Shown: positions 1 through 7,897 of the stretch, one piece after another
Numbering within the stretch: the stretch's first letter is position 1
Layout: every line of letters starts with the position of its first letter
Assembly (NCBI GenBank): GCA_036389715.1
Contig: DASVWH010000092.1
Location: 1-23,327 of the forward strand
DNA from: DASVWH01 sp036389715
GTDB taxonomy: Bacteria > Acidobacteriota > Blastocatellia > Pyrinomonadales > Pyrinomonadaceae
Direction of reading: 5' to 3'
Length of the DNA stretch: 23,327 bases
Translations under genes and position numbers: made by a program
The notes under the pieces: model-generated
Databases searched by the model: none
Told to the model about the DNA's origin: nothing
What the model saw: only the letters and a program-made list of their open reading frames with translations

Positions 1-129
1 TCGTCTGTCCTTACGATGCGCGGCATCTATTCCAAACTAAAGGTCATGCGCTATCATGTCGGCGCGCCGGGCGGCTCATCCCTAGGAAGCGCTCGGCCCT
101 TTCAACATCAGCCCGAAGAGGAAACAATC

Positions 130-1056
130 ATGCTCGAAGGATTCCCCCGCGGCAATAAATTGCTGGCCGCAGTTTTCACCCTGACGCTCTTCATCGTGCC
201 GCTCTCCAGTGCGGCGGCCCAGCAGAAAAAGGGAGCGGAACAGGACGCGACGCCGACGGTCGGCTCGACCATCTCCACACTCGTCGGCATCGGGGCCGAC
301 GTGCTGACCTCGGCCTCAAAGCTGGTGGACGCGGACCCTTACTCGCAGTTTCGCGGCGCGCGTTACTCGAACGAGGGGCTGGTCAACGAACGCGCCGAGG
401 CCCGTCTCGGCAATCAACTGAACCTCGAAGTGGCCAAGAAATTCCAGGTCGTGCGCGAAGGCCAGGAGCGGGCCAGCCGCATCGGCCAAAGAGTCGCCCG
501 CGCCAGCCTGCGCCCGAACCTGGTCTACCGCTTTCACGTCGTCAAAGACAGCCAGATCAACGCCTTTTCCGGGCCGGGCGGCCACATCTACGTCACGACT
601 GCGCTGATGAACCTGGCCAACGATGACGAGCTGGCTTCGGTTCTCTCGCACGAGGTCGGGCACGTCGTCGCGCGTCACAGCCTCAAGACGATTCAGCAAT
701 CGCAAGCCTTGAGAGGACTGGCGGGCCTCTTCGGTTCGCTGACAGGCATTGCGGGAGACACGGCGGGCGAGCTTGGCAATGCCGCCGCGACCATCGTCGC
801 CAGCGGCCTGCTCGCCGTACACAACCGCGAGGAGGAGCGCGAGGCCGATTTTCTCGGCGTTCGCGCGATGCCGAAGGCGGGCTTCAATCCCCGCGGCATG
901 GTCACGATGTTTGAAAAGCTCCAACGCATGAGCCAATCGGACGGCGATCTCCTCGGCTCGCTCTTCGCAGACCACCCGGACGTGACGGAACGCATCGAGA
1001 ACACCCGCTACGAAATCGCACGCATGGGCGGCTCAAATCGCAACGCCGGGAAATAA
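130..1056 (+). CDS. Secreted M48-family zinc metallopeptidase (308 aa)
   Basis: The protein has an N-terminal signal peptide (hydrophobic LLAAVFTLTLFIVPL ending at SAAA-Q) and the zinc-protease motif HEVGH at residues 174-178, within SHEVGHVVARHS. About 60 residues later comes the EREAD motif that supplies the third zinc ligand in family M48. INAFSGPGGHIYVTTAL upstream of HExxH is also typical of M48 proteins of the BepA/LoiP type, periplasmic proteases or chaperones in outer-membrane protein quality control. I chose the ATG at 130, preceded by GAAGAGGAA, because the signal peptide follows at once. The frame is open back to an ATG at 16, but that would put 38 unrelated residues before the signal sequence. 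The downstream gene is convergent, so this gene is probably monocistronic. Family assignment is firm; substrate is unknown. Confidence 0.9.
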   Translation: MLEGFPRGNKLLAAVFTLTLFIVPLSSAAAQQKKGAEQDATPTVGSTISTLVGIGADVLTSASKLVDADPYSQFRGARYSNEGLVNERAEARLGNQLNLEVAKKFQVVREGQERASRIGQRVARASLRPNLVYRFHVVKDSQINAFSGPGGHIYVTTALMNLANDDELASVLSHEVGHVVARHSLKTIQQSQALRGLAGLFGSLTGIAGDTAGELGNAAATIVASGLLAVHNREEEREADFLGVRAMPKAGFNPRGMVTMFEKLQRMSQSDGDLLGSLFADHPDVTERIENTRYEIARMGGSNRNAGK

Positions 1057-1064
1057 AGCGAACG

Positions 1065-1141
1065 GTGAAGGGCGCGAGTTAAAGGGCAGGAGTTAAAGCG
1101 CGAGGGCCGGGAGACGAGCTGCGGGGCTTTGAGTTTAAAGC
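1065..1141. repeat. Possible degenerate heptad repeat at convergent junction
   Basis: This gap between the convergent M48 and MauE-type genes contains TTAAAG(G/C) at 1079, 1093 and 1135, separated by 14 and 42 nt, which are exact multiples of seven. The stretch is otherwise purine-rich. It looks like a decayed relative of the 7-nt-periodic elements elsewhere in the window, but with only three copies in phase this is weak. Confidence 0.3.
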
Positions 1142-1155
1142 TCTCGATTCCGGCC

Positions 1156-1656
1156 TCAAGCCGCGGGCGTGGCCGCGCTTTCAGTCTGCGCCGTCTGCGC
1201 TTCGCGTTGAAACTCATCCCTGGGGCCGAAGAGGACCAGCCCGACGGGAATCAGCAGAAGTAGATTACGCAGCGCCGTCGAGACGCCCAACTGGCTGGCG
1301 ATGATGCCGCCGAAGCAGCCGCATTCGAGCCCCTCCGGCTTGTGCAAACCGTAGACGTAGTAGAGAGCGAAGCCCGCAAAGCCCATGAGCAGCAGGCCCG
1401 CCACCAGCGCGCCCACGCGGGCCGTGCGCCGCACAATCAGCAGGACGGCCGCCGCCAGTTCCCCCGCCAGAATCAACAACGTCAAGGGCCACGTCCAGCC
1501 GCTGCCGACGATGCCGGAATCGCCCAGCAGTTCCGCCACCTTCCCCGCGAAATCATTGAGCGTGTAGAGCTTTGCGGCCACGGCGAGGAGGAAGAGCGCG
1601 GCCAGGCCGAAGCGGCTGAGCCGTGCGAGGATGGTCAGGATGGGGCGACGATTCAT
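1156..1656 (-). CDS. MauE/DoxX-type integral membrane protein (166 aa)
   Basis: A small four-helix membrane protein. Helices are visible around FGLAALFLLAVAAKLY, PLTLLILAGELAAAVLLIV, VGALVAGLLLMGFAGFALYYV and LRNLLLLIPVGLVLF. Between helices 3 and 4 is a CGCFGG motif (Cys112, Cys114) typical of MauE/DoxX-like proteins, which are linked to thiol-redox or electron-transfer maturation. The C-terminal tail is hydrophilic. It starts 70 nt after the sucC stop on the same strand, so co-transcription is likely. I chose ATG 1656 because the first helix follows it directly; an upstream TTG at 1698 would add 14 polar residues. Neither start has a convincing Shine-Dalgarno sequence. No thioredoxin-like or methylamine dehydrogenase partner lies nearby, so the exact role is unknown. 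Confidence 0.75.
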   Translation of the reverse strand: MNRRPILTILARLSRFGLAALFLLAVAAKLYTLNDFAGKVAELLGDSGIVGSGWTWPLTLLILAGELAAAVLLIVRRTARVGALVAGLLLMGFAGFALYYVYGLHKPEGLECGCFGGIIASQLGVSTALRNLLLLIPVGLVLFGPRDEFQREAQTAQTESAATPAA

Positions 1657-1726
1657 AAAATCGCGGGGGTTGCGAGGGCGGCCGCCGTGCGTGCTCAACC
1701 CCGGACGGCAGCCGTCGCAGTTTGAT

Positions 1727-2890
<1,164 letters not shown>

Positions 2891-2953
2891 CGGTCCGCTC
2901 CTCGCTCGCTCTCTTTAATCGTCATTGCCTGTAGATGGATGAAACGTGGATGG

Positions 2954-2983
2954 AGTTTAGCCGCACGCGGGCGCAGGCCGCAA
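2954..2983 (-). promoter_or_regulatory. Candidate sigma70 promoter for sucC
   Basis: On the minus strand TTGCGG (2983-2978) and TAAACT (2959-2954) are separated by 18 nt, about 60 nt upstream of the sucC start. The match to TTGACA/TATAAT is moderate and no other pair in this gap is better placed. Confidence 0.35.
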
Positions 2984-3095
2984 GCCGCCGCTCATCCGGG
3001 ATTGATGGAAATGCGCAATCGCGTTAAGTTAAGCCGGGACGGCCAGCGAAACTCAAACCCCCTCCGGCCCCGGCCTGATAGAATCATGATTTTCA

Positions 3096-3199
3096 AGTTT
3101 TCAGTTTTCGGTTTTCAGTTTTCAGCACAGACCCGCTTGCCCTTTAAGCACAGGCTTTCTTGCTCTTAACTGAAAACTGAGAACCGAAAACTGAAAACT
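3096..3199. repeat. Palindromic heptad element, TTTTCAG class
   Basis: The left arm (3096-3125) is four tandem 7-mers of type TTTTCAG, one being TTTTCGG. The right arm (3170-3199) is the reverse complement with one mismatch in 30 nt, which is a G-U pair in one transcript. Even the variant TTTTCGG unit is mirrored. The spacer is 44 nt. The element fills the part of the sucC-osmC divergent gap next to osmC. The same class recurs at 20959-21063. The rest of the 341-bp gap holds only the candidate sucC promoter. Confidence 0.92.
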
Positions 3200-3231
3200 C
3201 TCTAGACGCTTGAACCTAAGGAGACGATTCG

Positions 3232-3657
3232 ATGAGCGAAGTGATAGTTACTTCACAGGGGGGGCTGCAAAACGAGGCGCGTAACTCGGAAGGTCAGACG
3301 CTCCTGCTCGACGAGCCGGAGAGCGTGGGCGGCGACGGCGCGGGGCCGGACCCTTACACGCTGTTGCTCGCTGCGCTCGGCGGCTGCATCTCCATGACCG
3401 TGACGCTCTACGCGCGCCGCAAGTCCTGGCCGCTCAAGCGGGTCATGGTCCGCCTGCGCCAGCAAAGAATCCACGCCGAGGACTGCGCCGAGTGCGAGCG
3501 CACGACCGCTGGCTTCGTCCACCGGATCGAGCGGTCCGTCACCCTCGAAGGCGACCTGACCGCAGAGCAACACGCGCGGCTCCAGGAAATAGCGCACAAA
3601 TGCCCCGTCCATAAAATGCTCACGTCCGAGATAGTGATTGCGGATTTGAAAGAGTAG
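3232..3657 (+). CDS. OsmC/Ohr-family protein (141 aa)
   Basis: OsmC-fold proteins are small dimeric thiol peroxidases that reduce organic hydroperoxides, though many members have no tested substrate. Both family cysteines are present: Cys52 in LAALGGCISMTV and Cys124 in AHKCPVHKML. Length is typical. The DPYTLLLAALGGC segment resembles the YhfA-like OsmC subfamily more than true Ohr. Two extra cysteines form EDCAEC (Cys85, Cys88), which is not part of the usual peroxidatic pair. The ATG at 3232 follows AAGGAGAC, a strong Shine-Dalgarno sequence. The gene is divergent from sucC across the palindromic heptad element and is followed by a strong hairpin, so it is probably monocistronic. Confidence 0.88.
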   Translation: MSEVIVTSQGGLQNEARNSEGQTLLLDEPESVGGDGAGPDPYTLLLAALGGCISMTVTLYARRKSWPLKRVMVRLRQQRIHAEDCAECERTTAGFVHRIERSVTLEGDLTAEQHARLQEIAHKCPVHKMLTSEIVIADLKE

Positions 3658-3681
3658 AGGCCGAAAGCGAGGCGGGGTGTC

Positions 3682-3722
3682 AAATAAGGGCTTTCAACTT
3701 CACAAGTTGAAAGCCCTTATTT
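3682..3722. terminator. Perfect 19-bp hairpin after osmC-like gene
   Basis: Arms 3682-3700 and 3704-3722 are perfectly complementary over 19 bp with a 3-nt CAC loop. The outer stem is A/T-rich (AAATAAGGG against CCCTTATTT), so it offers a U-rich 3' side in either direction. It lies 25 nt after the OsmC-family stop and most likely ends that transcript. Confidence 0.75.
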
Positions 3723-3802
3723 CTAAGACAATGATTTATTCCGCCGCCATCTTTCGCGTTAATAGGCAGGACATCATTTACTGACTACTAACGGAGAGAC
3801 AA

Positions 3803-4735
3803 ATGCTGAGAATTAATCATCCCCCGCGCGCTAATTTTAAATCCAGGCTTTCAGGAGTAAAGGCGATGCGCCCCTTCAAGCGCGGCACGCAAAGGGCTGC
3901 CCGGGGCCCGCTCGCAGGCGCGGGCACGGCTCCCGTCCAATGGACGCAGACATTCTGGGGACGTAAGTTCATCAAGTCTACAACGCTCATGCTCGCCCTG
4001 CTCTGCTCGGCTTCGATTGCCCTGGCCGACGTTAAGCTCACGACCAGGAGCACGGCCGGAGGGCGCAGCATCACCAGCACGACCTATATCAAGGGCACAC
4101 GCCAGCGAACCGAAGGCACCGGCTACACGACCATCTACCAGTGCGACCTCAAGCGCATGATTCAGCTCAACGATAAGACCAGGACTTACCTGATTACACC
4201 GCTCGACCAGGCGGCCGGTTCGGGAGGCGCGAACGCGCAGGGACGGCGGCCGAGCGCGCGCCGCGGAGGAGTGCTGACCTACACTGTCACGAACACGGAT
4301 ACGGGCGAGCGCAAGGAAATCCTCGGCTTGACGGCCAGGCGCATCAAGACAAAGACCGTCATCGAAGCCAGCGAAGGCGCTTGCAACTCGATGAACATGG
4401 AGATGGAATCGGACGGCTGGTACGTGGACCTGCCGGGCAGCTTCAACTGCGAGGCGGGAAGCTCTGCCCCTTCGTTCCCCGTGGACCAGTCCGACTGTGT
4501 GGACGAGGTGCGTTACCAGGTTCAGGGCACGGCCAAGATGGGTTATCCGGTCATGACGACTACCAAAATCAAATTCAACGCGGGCGACGACGACGCGGAA
4601 GTCAACATCCCGGCCTCGACCTCGACGCAGGAAGTCGTAGACCTCTCCAGGGTCACGATTGATGCGGCGCTGTTCGAGATTCCGGCCGGTTACAGGGAAG
4701 TTAAAAGCGCGCAGGAACTCGGCAGCCCGTATTAG
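3803..4735 (+). CDS. Secreted protein of unknown function (310 aa)
   Basis: I do not recognise a named family. An unusually late signal sequence is visible: KFIKSTTLMLALLCSASIA ending in ALA-D at about residue 75. About 60 Arg/Pro-rich residues precede it if translation begins at the ATG at 3803, which has GGAGAG six nt upstream. ATG 3989 (MLALLCSAS) gives a signal peptide with no charged N-region; ATG 3866 is intermediate. The mature part is predicted beta-rich and has four cysteines (QCD, ACN, NCE, DCV), consistent with two disulfides in the periplasm. The segment RMIQLNDKTRTYLITPLD resembles LolA-like or DUF4412-like secreted beta proteins, but that is only an impression. A strong hairpin follows the gene. 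Confidence 0.7.
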   Translation: MLRINHPPRANFKSRLSGVKAMRPFKRGTQRAARGPLAGAGTAPVQWTQTFWGRKFIKSTTLMLALLCSASIALADVKLTTRSTAGGRSITSTTYIKGTRQRTEGTGYTTIYQCDLKRMIQLNDKTRTYLITPLDQAAGSGGANAQGRRPSARRGGVLTYTVTNTDTGERKEILGLTARRIKTKTVIEASEGACNSMNMEMESDGWYVDLPGSFNCEAGSSAPSFPVDQSDCVDEVRYQVQGTAKMGYPVMTTTKIKFNAGDDDAEVNIPASTSTQEVVDLSRVTIDAALFEIPAGYREVKSAQELGSPY

Positions 4736-4793
4736 GCCCGTCCAGGCAAGGATTAATCCGACCTGCGCAATCTAACCGGACAATCCAACGGCG

Positions 4794-4833
4794 AAAGACA
4801 AAGGGCAGCCATCGCAGGCTGCCCTTTGTCTTT
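4794..4833. terminator. Bidirectional terminator hairpin
   Basis: A perfect 17-bp stem (4794-4810 with 4817-4833) and a 6-nt loop, with GGCAGCC at the core and AAAGACAAA/TTTGTCTTT at the base. It lies between the plus-strand secreted-protein gene and the minus-strand tRNA-Pro, so it can terminate both. Confidence 0.8.
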
Positions 4834-4844
4834 GGTCTGGAAAA

Positions 4845-4918
4845 TCGGGACGCCGAGATTCGAACTCGGGGCCTCACCCACCCCAAGGGTGCGCGCTACC
4901 AGGCTGCGCCACGTCCCG
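4845..4918 (-). tRNA. tRNA-Pro (anticodon GGG)
   Basis: A complete 74-nt cloverleaf on the minus strand. The acceptor stem CGGGACG pairs with CGTCCCG. D arm: GCGC-AGCCTGGTA-GCGC. Anticodon arm: CACCC-TTGGGGT-GGGTG, giving anticodon GGG after U33. Variable loop: AGGCC. T arm: CCGAG-TTCGAAT-CTCGG. The discriminator is A and the 3' CCA is not encoded (TTTT follows). It reads Pro codon CCC. It lies downstream of the merR-type gene on the same strand, but has its own promoter and a terminator hairpin. Confidence 0.95.
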
Positions 4919-4929
4919 TTACCGTTTCT

Positions 4930-4958
4930 TTAGTATCCCCGGAAAAGATTTTTGTCAA
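4930..4958 (-). promoter_or_regulatory. Sigma70-type promoter of tRNA-Pro
   Basis: On the minus strand a perfect TTGACA (4958-4953) is followed after 17 nt by TACTAA (4935-4930); the overlapping GATACT is an alternative -10. Transcription would start within about 10 nt of the mature tRNA 5' end. Confidence 0.7.
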
Positions 4959-5003
4959 ATGCGGCGGGTGGTGCAGGCGGCTGCCACTCTGCGCGCGAGG
5001 GGT

Positions 5004-5522
5004 CTATTTTCGACGCGGCGGCCGGTCGGCTTCGCCCGCGTCGAGTGTCGAGAGCAGCTCGCGCAGTTGGGCGGCCAGGCGACGCACGGCGACGCGTTGA
5101 TCGTCCGAGAGGGGCTCGCCCGCGTCCATCGCCGCAACTTCATAATCGGACTGAACTTCGACGGGCTGGGGCGGGGCGACTGCCTGCGGCGCGGGCGGCG
5201 CGCTCGGCAACGCACTCTGAGAGGCGCTCATCTCCGGCGTGACTACTTTGAGCTTGCTTGCGCCGCGCAGCTCGCTGGCCAGTTTCTTCTTCGCCCCGGC
5301 AATCGTGTACTGGTCGTCGTAGAGCAGCTCCTTGATGCGCAGGGCCATCTCGACATCGCGCTTGCGGTAGGTCCGCTGCCCGGCGCGGTTCTTCTGCGGC
5401 GCGAGCATCGGGAATTCGGACTCCCAGTAGCGCAGGACGTGCGCCTGGACGCCCGTCAACTCACACACTTCGCCGATCTTGAAGAAGAGCTTTTCGGGGA
5501 TGGCTACGGCCGCACGGTTCAT
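5004..5522 (-). CDS. MerR-family transcriptional regulator (172 aa)
   Basis: The N-terminal winged helix-turn-helix is clear: FFKIGEVCELTGVQAHVLRY followed by WESEFPMLAP and RTYRKRDVEMALRIKELLYD (about residues 12-75). The form with ...HVLRYWE.EFP matches the MerR-like proteins encoded beside tRNA-Pro in many proteobacteria, which carry no obvious metal- or drug-binding domain. The C-terminal half (about 85-172) is Ala/Pro-rich then acidic, with no conserved effector motif or metal-binding cysteine cluster, so the ligand is unknown. The ATG at 5522 starts just before the HTH; the Shine-Dalgarno sequence is weak. It has its own sigma70-like promoter at 5625-5653 and is followed by the tRNA-Pro on the same strand. 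Confidence 0.85.
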   Translation of the reverse strand: MNRAAVAIPEKLFFKIGEVCELTGVQAHVLRYWESEFPMLAPQKNRAGQRTYRKRDVEMALRIKELLYDDQYTIAGAKKKLASELRGASKLKVVTPEMSASQSALPSAPPAPQAVAPPQPVEVQSDYEVAAMDAGEPLSDDQRVAVRRLAAQLRELLSTLDAGEADRPPRRK

Positions 5523-5624
5523 GATGCAGGAGACCTCGCCGGAAACGTGTCCGGTCCGCTGGCACTTCGGATTAAGCTGAAAAACGGTTCGCTCGGACGA
5601 GCGAGCAACGATTCACTAGGGGCC

Positions 5625-5653
5625 ATGTTACTCGCGCCCCGGAGGCGTGTCAA
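5625..5653 (-). promoter_or_regulatory. Sigma70-type promoter of merR-type gene
   Basis: On the minus strand TTGACA (5653-5648), a 17-nt spacer and TAACAT (5630-5625). The spacer is not the 19-20 nt of MerR-activated promoters. A small palindrome TCGCTCG-GA-CGAGCGA (5589-5604) lies about 20 nt downstream of -10 in the untranslated leader and could be an operator or a leader hairpin. Otherwise the 325-bp gap 5523-5847 holds only the terminator at 5771-5790. Confidence 0.6.
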
Positions 5654-5770
5654 TACTTTTGCGGAGCAGCCTAACGCTACACGGGAGCGGCAGTTGCTCA
5701 CCTCTTCTTGAAGTTATTTATCAGATGGCGGGACGGGAAACGCGGTCGCGCCCCGGCGGGAAAGAACAAA

Positions 5771-5790
5771 AGAGCCCGGATTCGGGCTCT
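5771..5790 (-). terminator. Rho-independent terminator of retropepsin-like gene
   Basis: An 8-bp stem (AGAGCCCG/CGGGCTCT, 4-nt loop) is followed on the minus strand by TTTTGTTCTTT. It lies 57 nt after the stop of the aspartic protease gene. Confidence 0.8.
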
Positions 5791-5847
5791 CGCTTAAGCT
5801 CTCTCCCGGCGGCCGGTTCTGAGCGCAGAACCCGGCGTGATATTGCA

Positions 5848-6885
5848 TCAACCGGGCATGATCCTGATTAAACGGCTCAAAGGGTCGAACATCAGGCGAA
5901 AGGGGCGCAGGGCCTGGCGGCCGAGGATGACAGGCGCGCCCGCTTCGGCCCCCAACAGGAGGTCTGTCGGAATCCCCCTCAAGACGAGCGGGCCGAGACC
6001 GATGGTTGCCGGAGCGACCCGGCGCGCCCCGATGCGCCCGCCCCCTATGTCTCTCACATCAGCGCCGTTCGCTCCCCCCGTGAGCCGCACTCCGAGCGCC
6101 CTTGCCGCCTCCTCCGTGACCGCCAGGCCGAAGCCCGAGCCCGTGTCCAGCAGGGCGCGCCTGCCGCCATCGAGCATGACGAACGGGCGACGGCTTCCCG
6201 GTTCGAGCAGCCAGGAGACAATCGCTGCGTCCGGCGGGAGATTCCGGTTACGCCTGAGCGGCGACTGGCGCGGGTCGAAGGCCGTTATCTCGCCGCGCGG
6301 CAGGTCTATCTCGAAACCGAGCGGAGAATAAGCCTCGACGGGGTCAAGCACGCCGTCCAGGTCGGGCGGCAGCCCCTCTGCGACTATCACTAACCCCTTT
6401 GACGGCAGCAGATTAGCAGCATACCCGACGGCCAGGCTACGGAGCGAGACTTCGCGCCCGGCAATCGTCCCTGCTCCGCTCAAGCCCCCCAGCCTGACGC
6501 CGCCTTTGCGGCCCGGCGCGACGCGCGCTTCGGCCGCCACACGGCCCGAGAGAATCGTCGAGCCAGCGCCCGTATCGAGCGCAAAATTGTATGGCCCGGC
6601 CCCGTTGACCCAGGTCTTGACCAGCAGGCCGCGCCCCCCGGCCTCGCGGAAGTATGCGGCGGACGGCAGCGCGGCTCCCGTCTGAGCCCTCTCCGCCTGT
6701 CCCGAAACACGGTTTGCCCCGGCCGTTTGAGCGACTCCTGCCGTTTGAGCGGCCCAGGCCGAACTCCGAGCGCCCCGCACAGACAAATGGGCAGCCCCGC
6801 CTCCGGGGACTGCCCATGTTGATGTCTGTAACAGGAAAGCCGAAGCCAGCAGGCCGAGCGCCAGTCTCTTCAAGCCGTTTCCCAT
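5848..6885 (-). CDS. Secreted retropepsin-like aspartic protease, two DTG motifs (345 aa)
   Basis: Two aspartic-protease active-site motifs lie on one chain: NFALDTGAGSTIL (DTG at about residues 104-106) and RALLDTGSGFGLAV (about 247-249). This is the single-chain, double-retropepsin arrangement of bacterial secreted proteins. An N-terminal signal sequence (RLALGLLASAFLLQ) is followed by a low-complexity Ala/Gln/Thr/Gly stretch with repeated AQTAG, then the first domain. The protein ends with VILGRQALRPFRLMFDPLSR, a typical C-terminal strand pattern. I chose ATG 6885 because the signal peptide follows it and it lies 19 nt after the upstream Gly-zipper gene. The open frame extends to 6987, inside that gene. 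Likely periplasmic; substrate unknown. A clear terminator follows. Confidence 0.82.
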   Translation of the reverse strand: MGNGLKRLALGLLASAFLLQTSTWAVPGGGAAHLSVRGARSSAWAAQTAGVAQTAGANRVSGQAERAQTGAALPSAAYFREAGGRGLLVKTWVNGAGPYNFALDTGAGSTILSGRVAAEARVAPGRKGGVRLGGLSGAGTIAGREVSLRSLAVGYAANLLPSKGLVIVAEGLPPDLDGVLDPVEAYSPLGFEIDLPRGEITAFDPRQSPLRRNRNLPPDAAIVSWLLEPGSRRPFVMLDGGRRALLDTGSGFGLAVTEEAARALGVRLTGGANGADVRDIGGGRIGARRVAPATIGLGPLVLRGIPTDLLLGAEAGAPVILGRQALRPFRLMFDPLSRLIRIMPG

Positions 6886-6904
6886 TCGCGCATGTCCGTT
6901 ATTC

Positions 6905-7522
6905 TTAGTAATTACGGTTGCGCTTGCGGATTCCGTAGGTGTAGACGGCCGAGCCGACGCCGCCGCCGATTGCGCCAATCGCCGCACCCTTCTTGCCGCC
7001 GATTAACGCGCCGAGCAGAGCGCCGCCGCCCGTTCCGGCCGCAACCGTCAGCTTATCGCGGTGCTTCTGCCAGAAAGAGCGCTTGGCAGGCTGATTATTG
7101 TAGTCGTAATAGACGCGCCGCGAATTGTCCGAGCGCGCATACTGCCTGCGGGCGGGCCTGTAAACAACCCGCTGCGGGGCAACAGCCGCCGTCCGCTCGA
7201 CGACCGCGTTGCGTGCCGTTGACTGCGTCAGTCCGCGGTCGCGTGCGGCCAGAAAACCGTCGAGAAAGCCCGTGCGATAGCTCGACTGGTCTTCGCTGCC
7301 GCCCGCATTGTTGGTCGCCAGCGTGACATCGGAAGTCCCCGCATTATCGGCCACGCGATTATTGCTGGCGGCCTGCTGATCGAACGGATTATCGAAATTC
7401 TTCGACGTGGAAGCCGTCTGGCCGTCCGCCGTCTTGCTGGAATGAGTCACGAACGCGCCCACTGTCCCGCCCAAAAGAGCGGCCACGAGCGCCACCGGAA
7501 TCAATTTGTTTCTCATAAACAT
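6905..7522 (-). CDS. Secreted Gly-zipper protein (205 aa)
   Basis: The N-terminus KLIPVALVAALLGGTVGAFV is a signal peptide or membrane anchor. The middle is polar and Asn/Gln/Ser-rich, followed by an Arg/Tyr-rich segment (RRVYYDYNNQPAKRSFWQKH). The C-terminus has a Gly-zipper hairpin: AAGTGGGALLGALIGG-KKGA-AIGAIGGGVGSAVYTY, the pattern of YMGG/Gly-zipper membrane or amyloid-like surface proteins. The ATG at 7522 has AGGGAG about 11 nt upstream. It is the first gene of a likely two-gene unit with the aspartic protease 19 nt downstream, suggesting a functional link at the cell envelope. Function unknown. Confidence 0.7.
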   Translation of the reverse strand: MFMRNKLIPVALVAALLGGTVGAFVTHSSKTADGQTASTSKNFDNPFDQQAASNNRVADNAGTSDVTLATNNAGGSEDQSSYRTGFLDGFLAARDRGLTQSTARNAVVERTAAVAPQRVVYRPARRQYARSDNSRRVYYDYNNQPAKRSFWQKHRDKLTVAAGTGGGALLGALIGGKKGAAIGAIGGGVGSAVYTYGIRKRNRNY

Positions 7523-7695
7523 TGGTAGGTTATCTCCCTCTCGAATCTCTTGTGAGCATTAGGCCCGCCAGGTAATTAGCAAGCACCGTTCCTCAAATCG
7601 CGCGTTGCCGGAGAGTTTAACCCCGGGGCACGCTTGGCCGGACGTTTTTTGCGGAACATCTTTAATTCATAATGGAATTGCAATATCGGCGCCCC

Positions 7696-7786
7696 CGTGC
7701 GACCGGCCGCGAGGGTGAAGGTGTCGCACGATATGGATTAAGCCTGACCCCATATCATCAACCGTGGTTTGCGGCCGCGGGCCGCA
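7696..7786 (+). promoter_or_regulatory. Three successive hairpins upstream of aminotransferase
   Basis: Within the 375-bp divergent gap 7523-7897 three short perfect dyads follow one another. CGTGCGAC (7696-7703) pairs with GTCGCACG (7723-7730), ATATGG (7731-7736) with CCATAT (7750-7755), and TGCGGCC (7770-7776) with GGCCGCA (7780-7786). They may form a structured 5' leader or a set of operators. No known riboswitch class is recognisable. I see no convincing promoter pair; an A/T-rich patch at 7649-7675 is the best place for one. Confidence 0.4.
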
Positions 7787-7897
7787 GCGCCGCCGGTGTC
7801 TGGTTTCTGGTCAAGCGGTGGACGCGATGCGAAACAGCAGGCTATAATCCCGCTTCATTTCAACACGCCTGAATCCACTGGAGGTTTGACCGTCAAA

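Noticed and set aside
16..129. N-terminal extension of the M48 protease to ATG 16
   Set aside because: It would bury the signal peptide behind 38 residues, and the internal ATG at 130 has a good ribosome-binding site.
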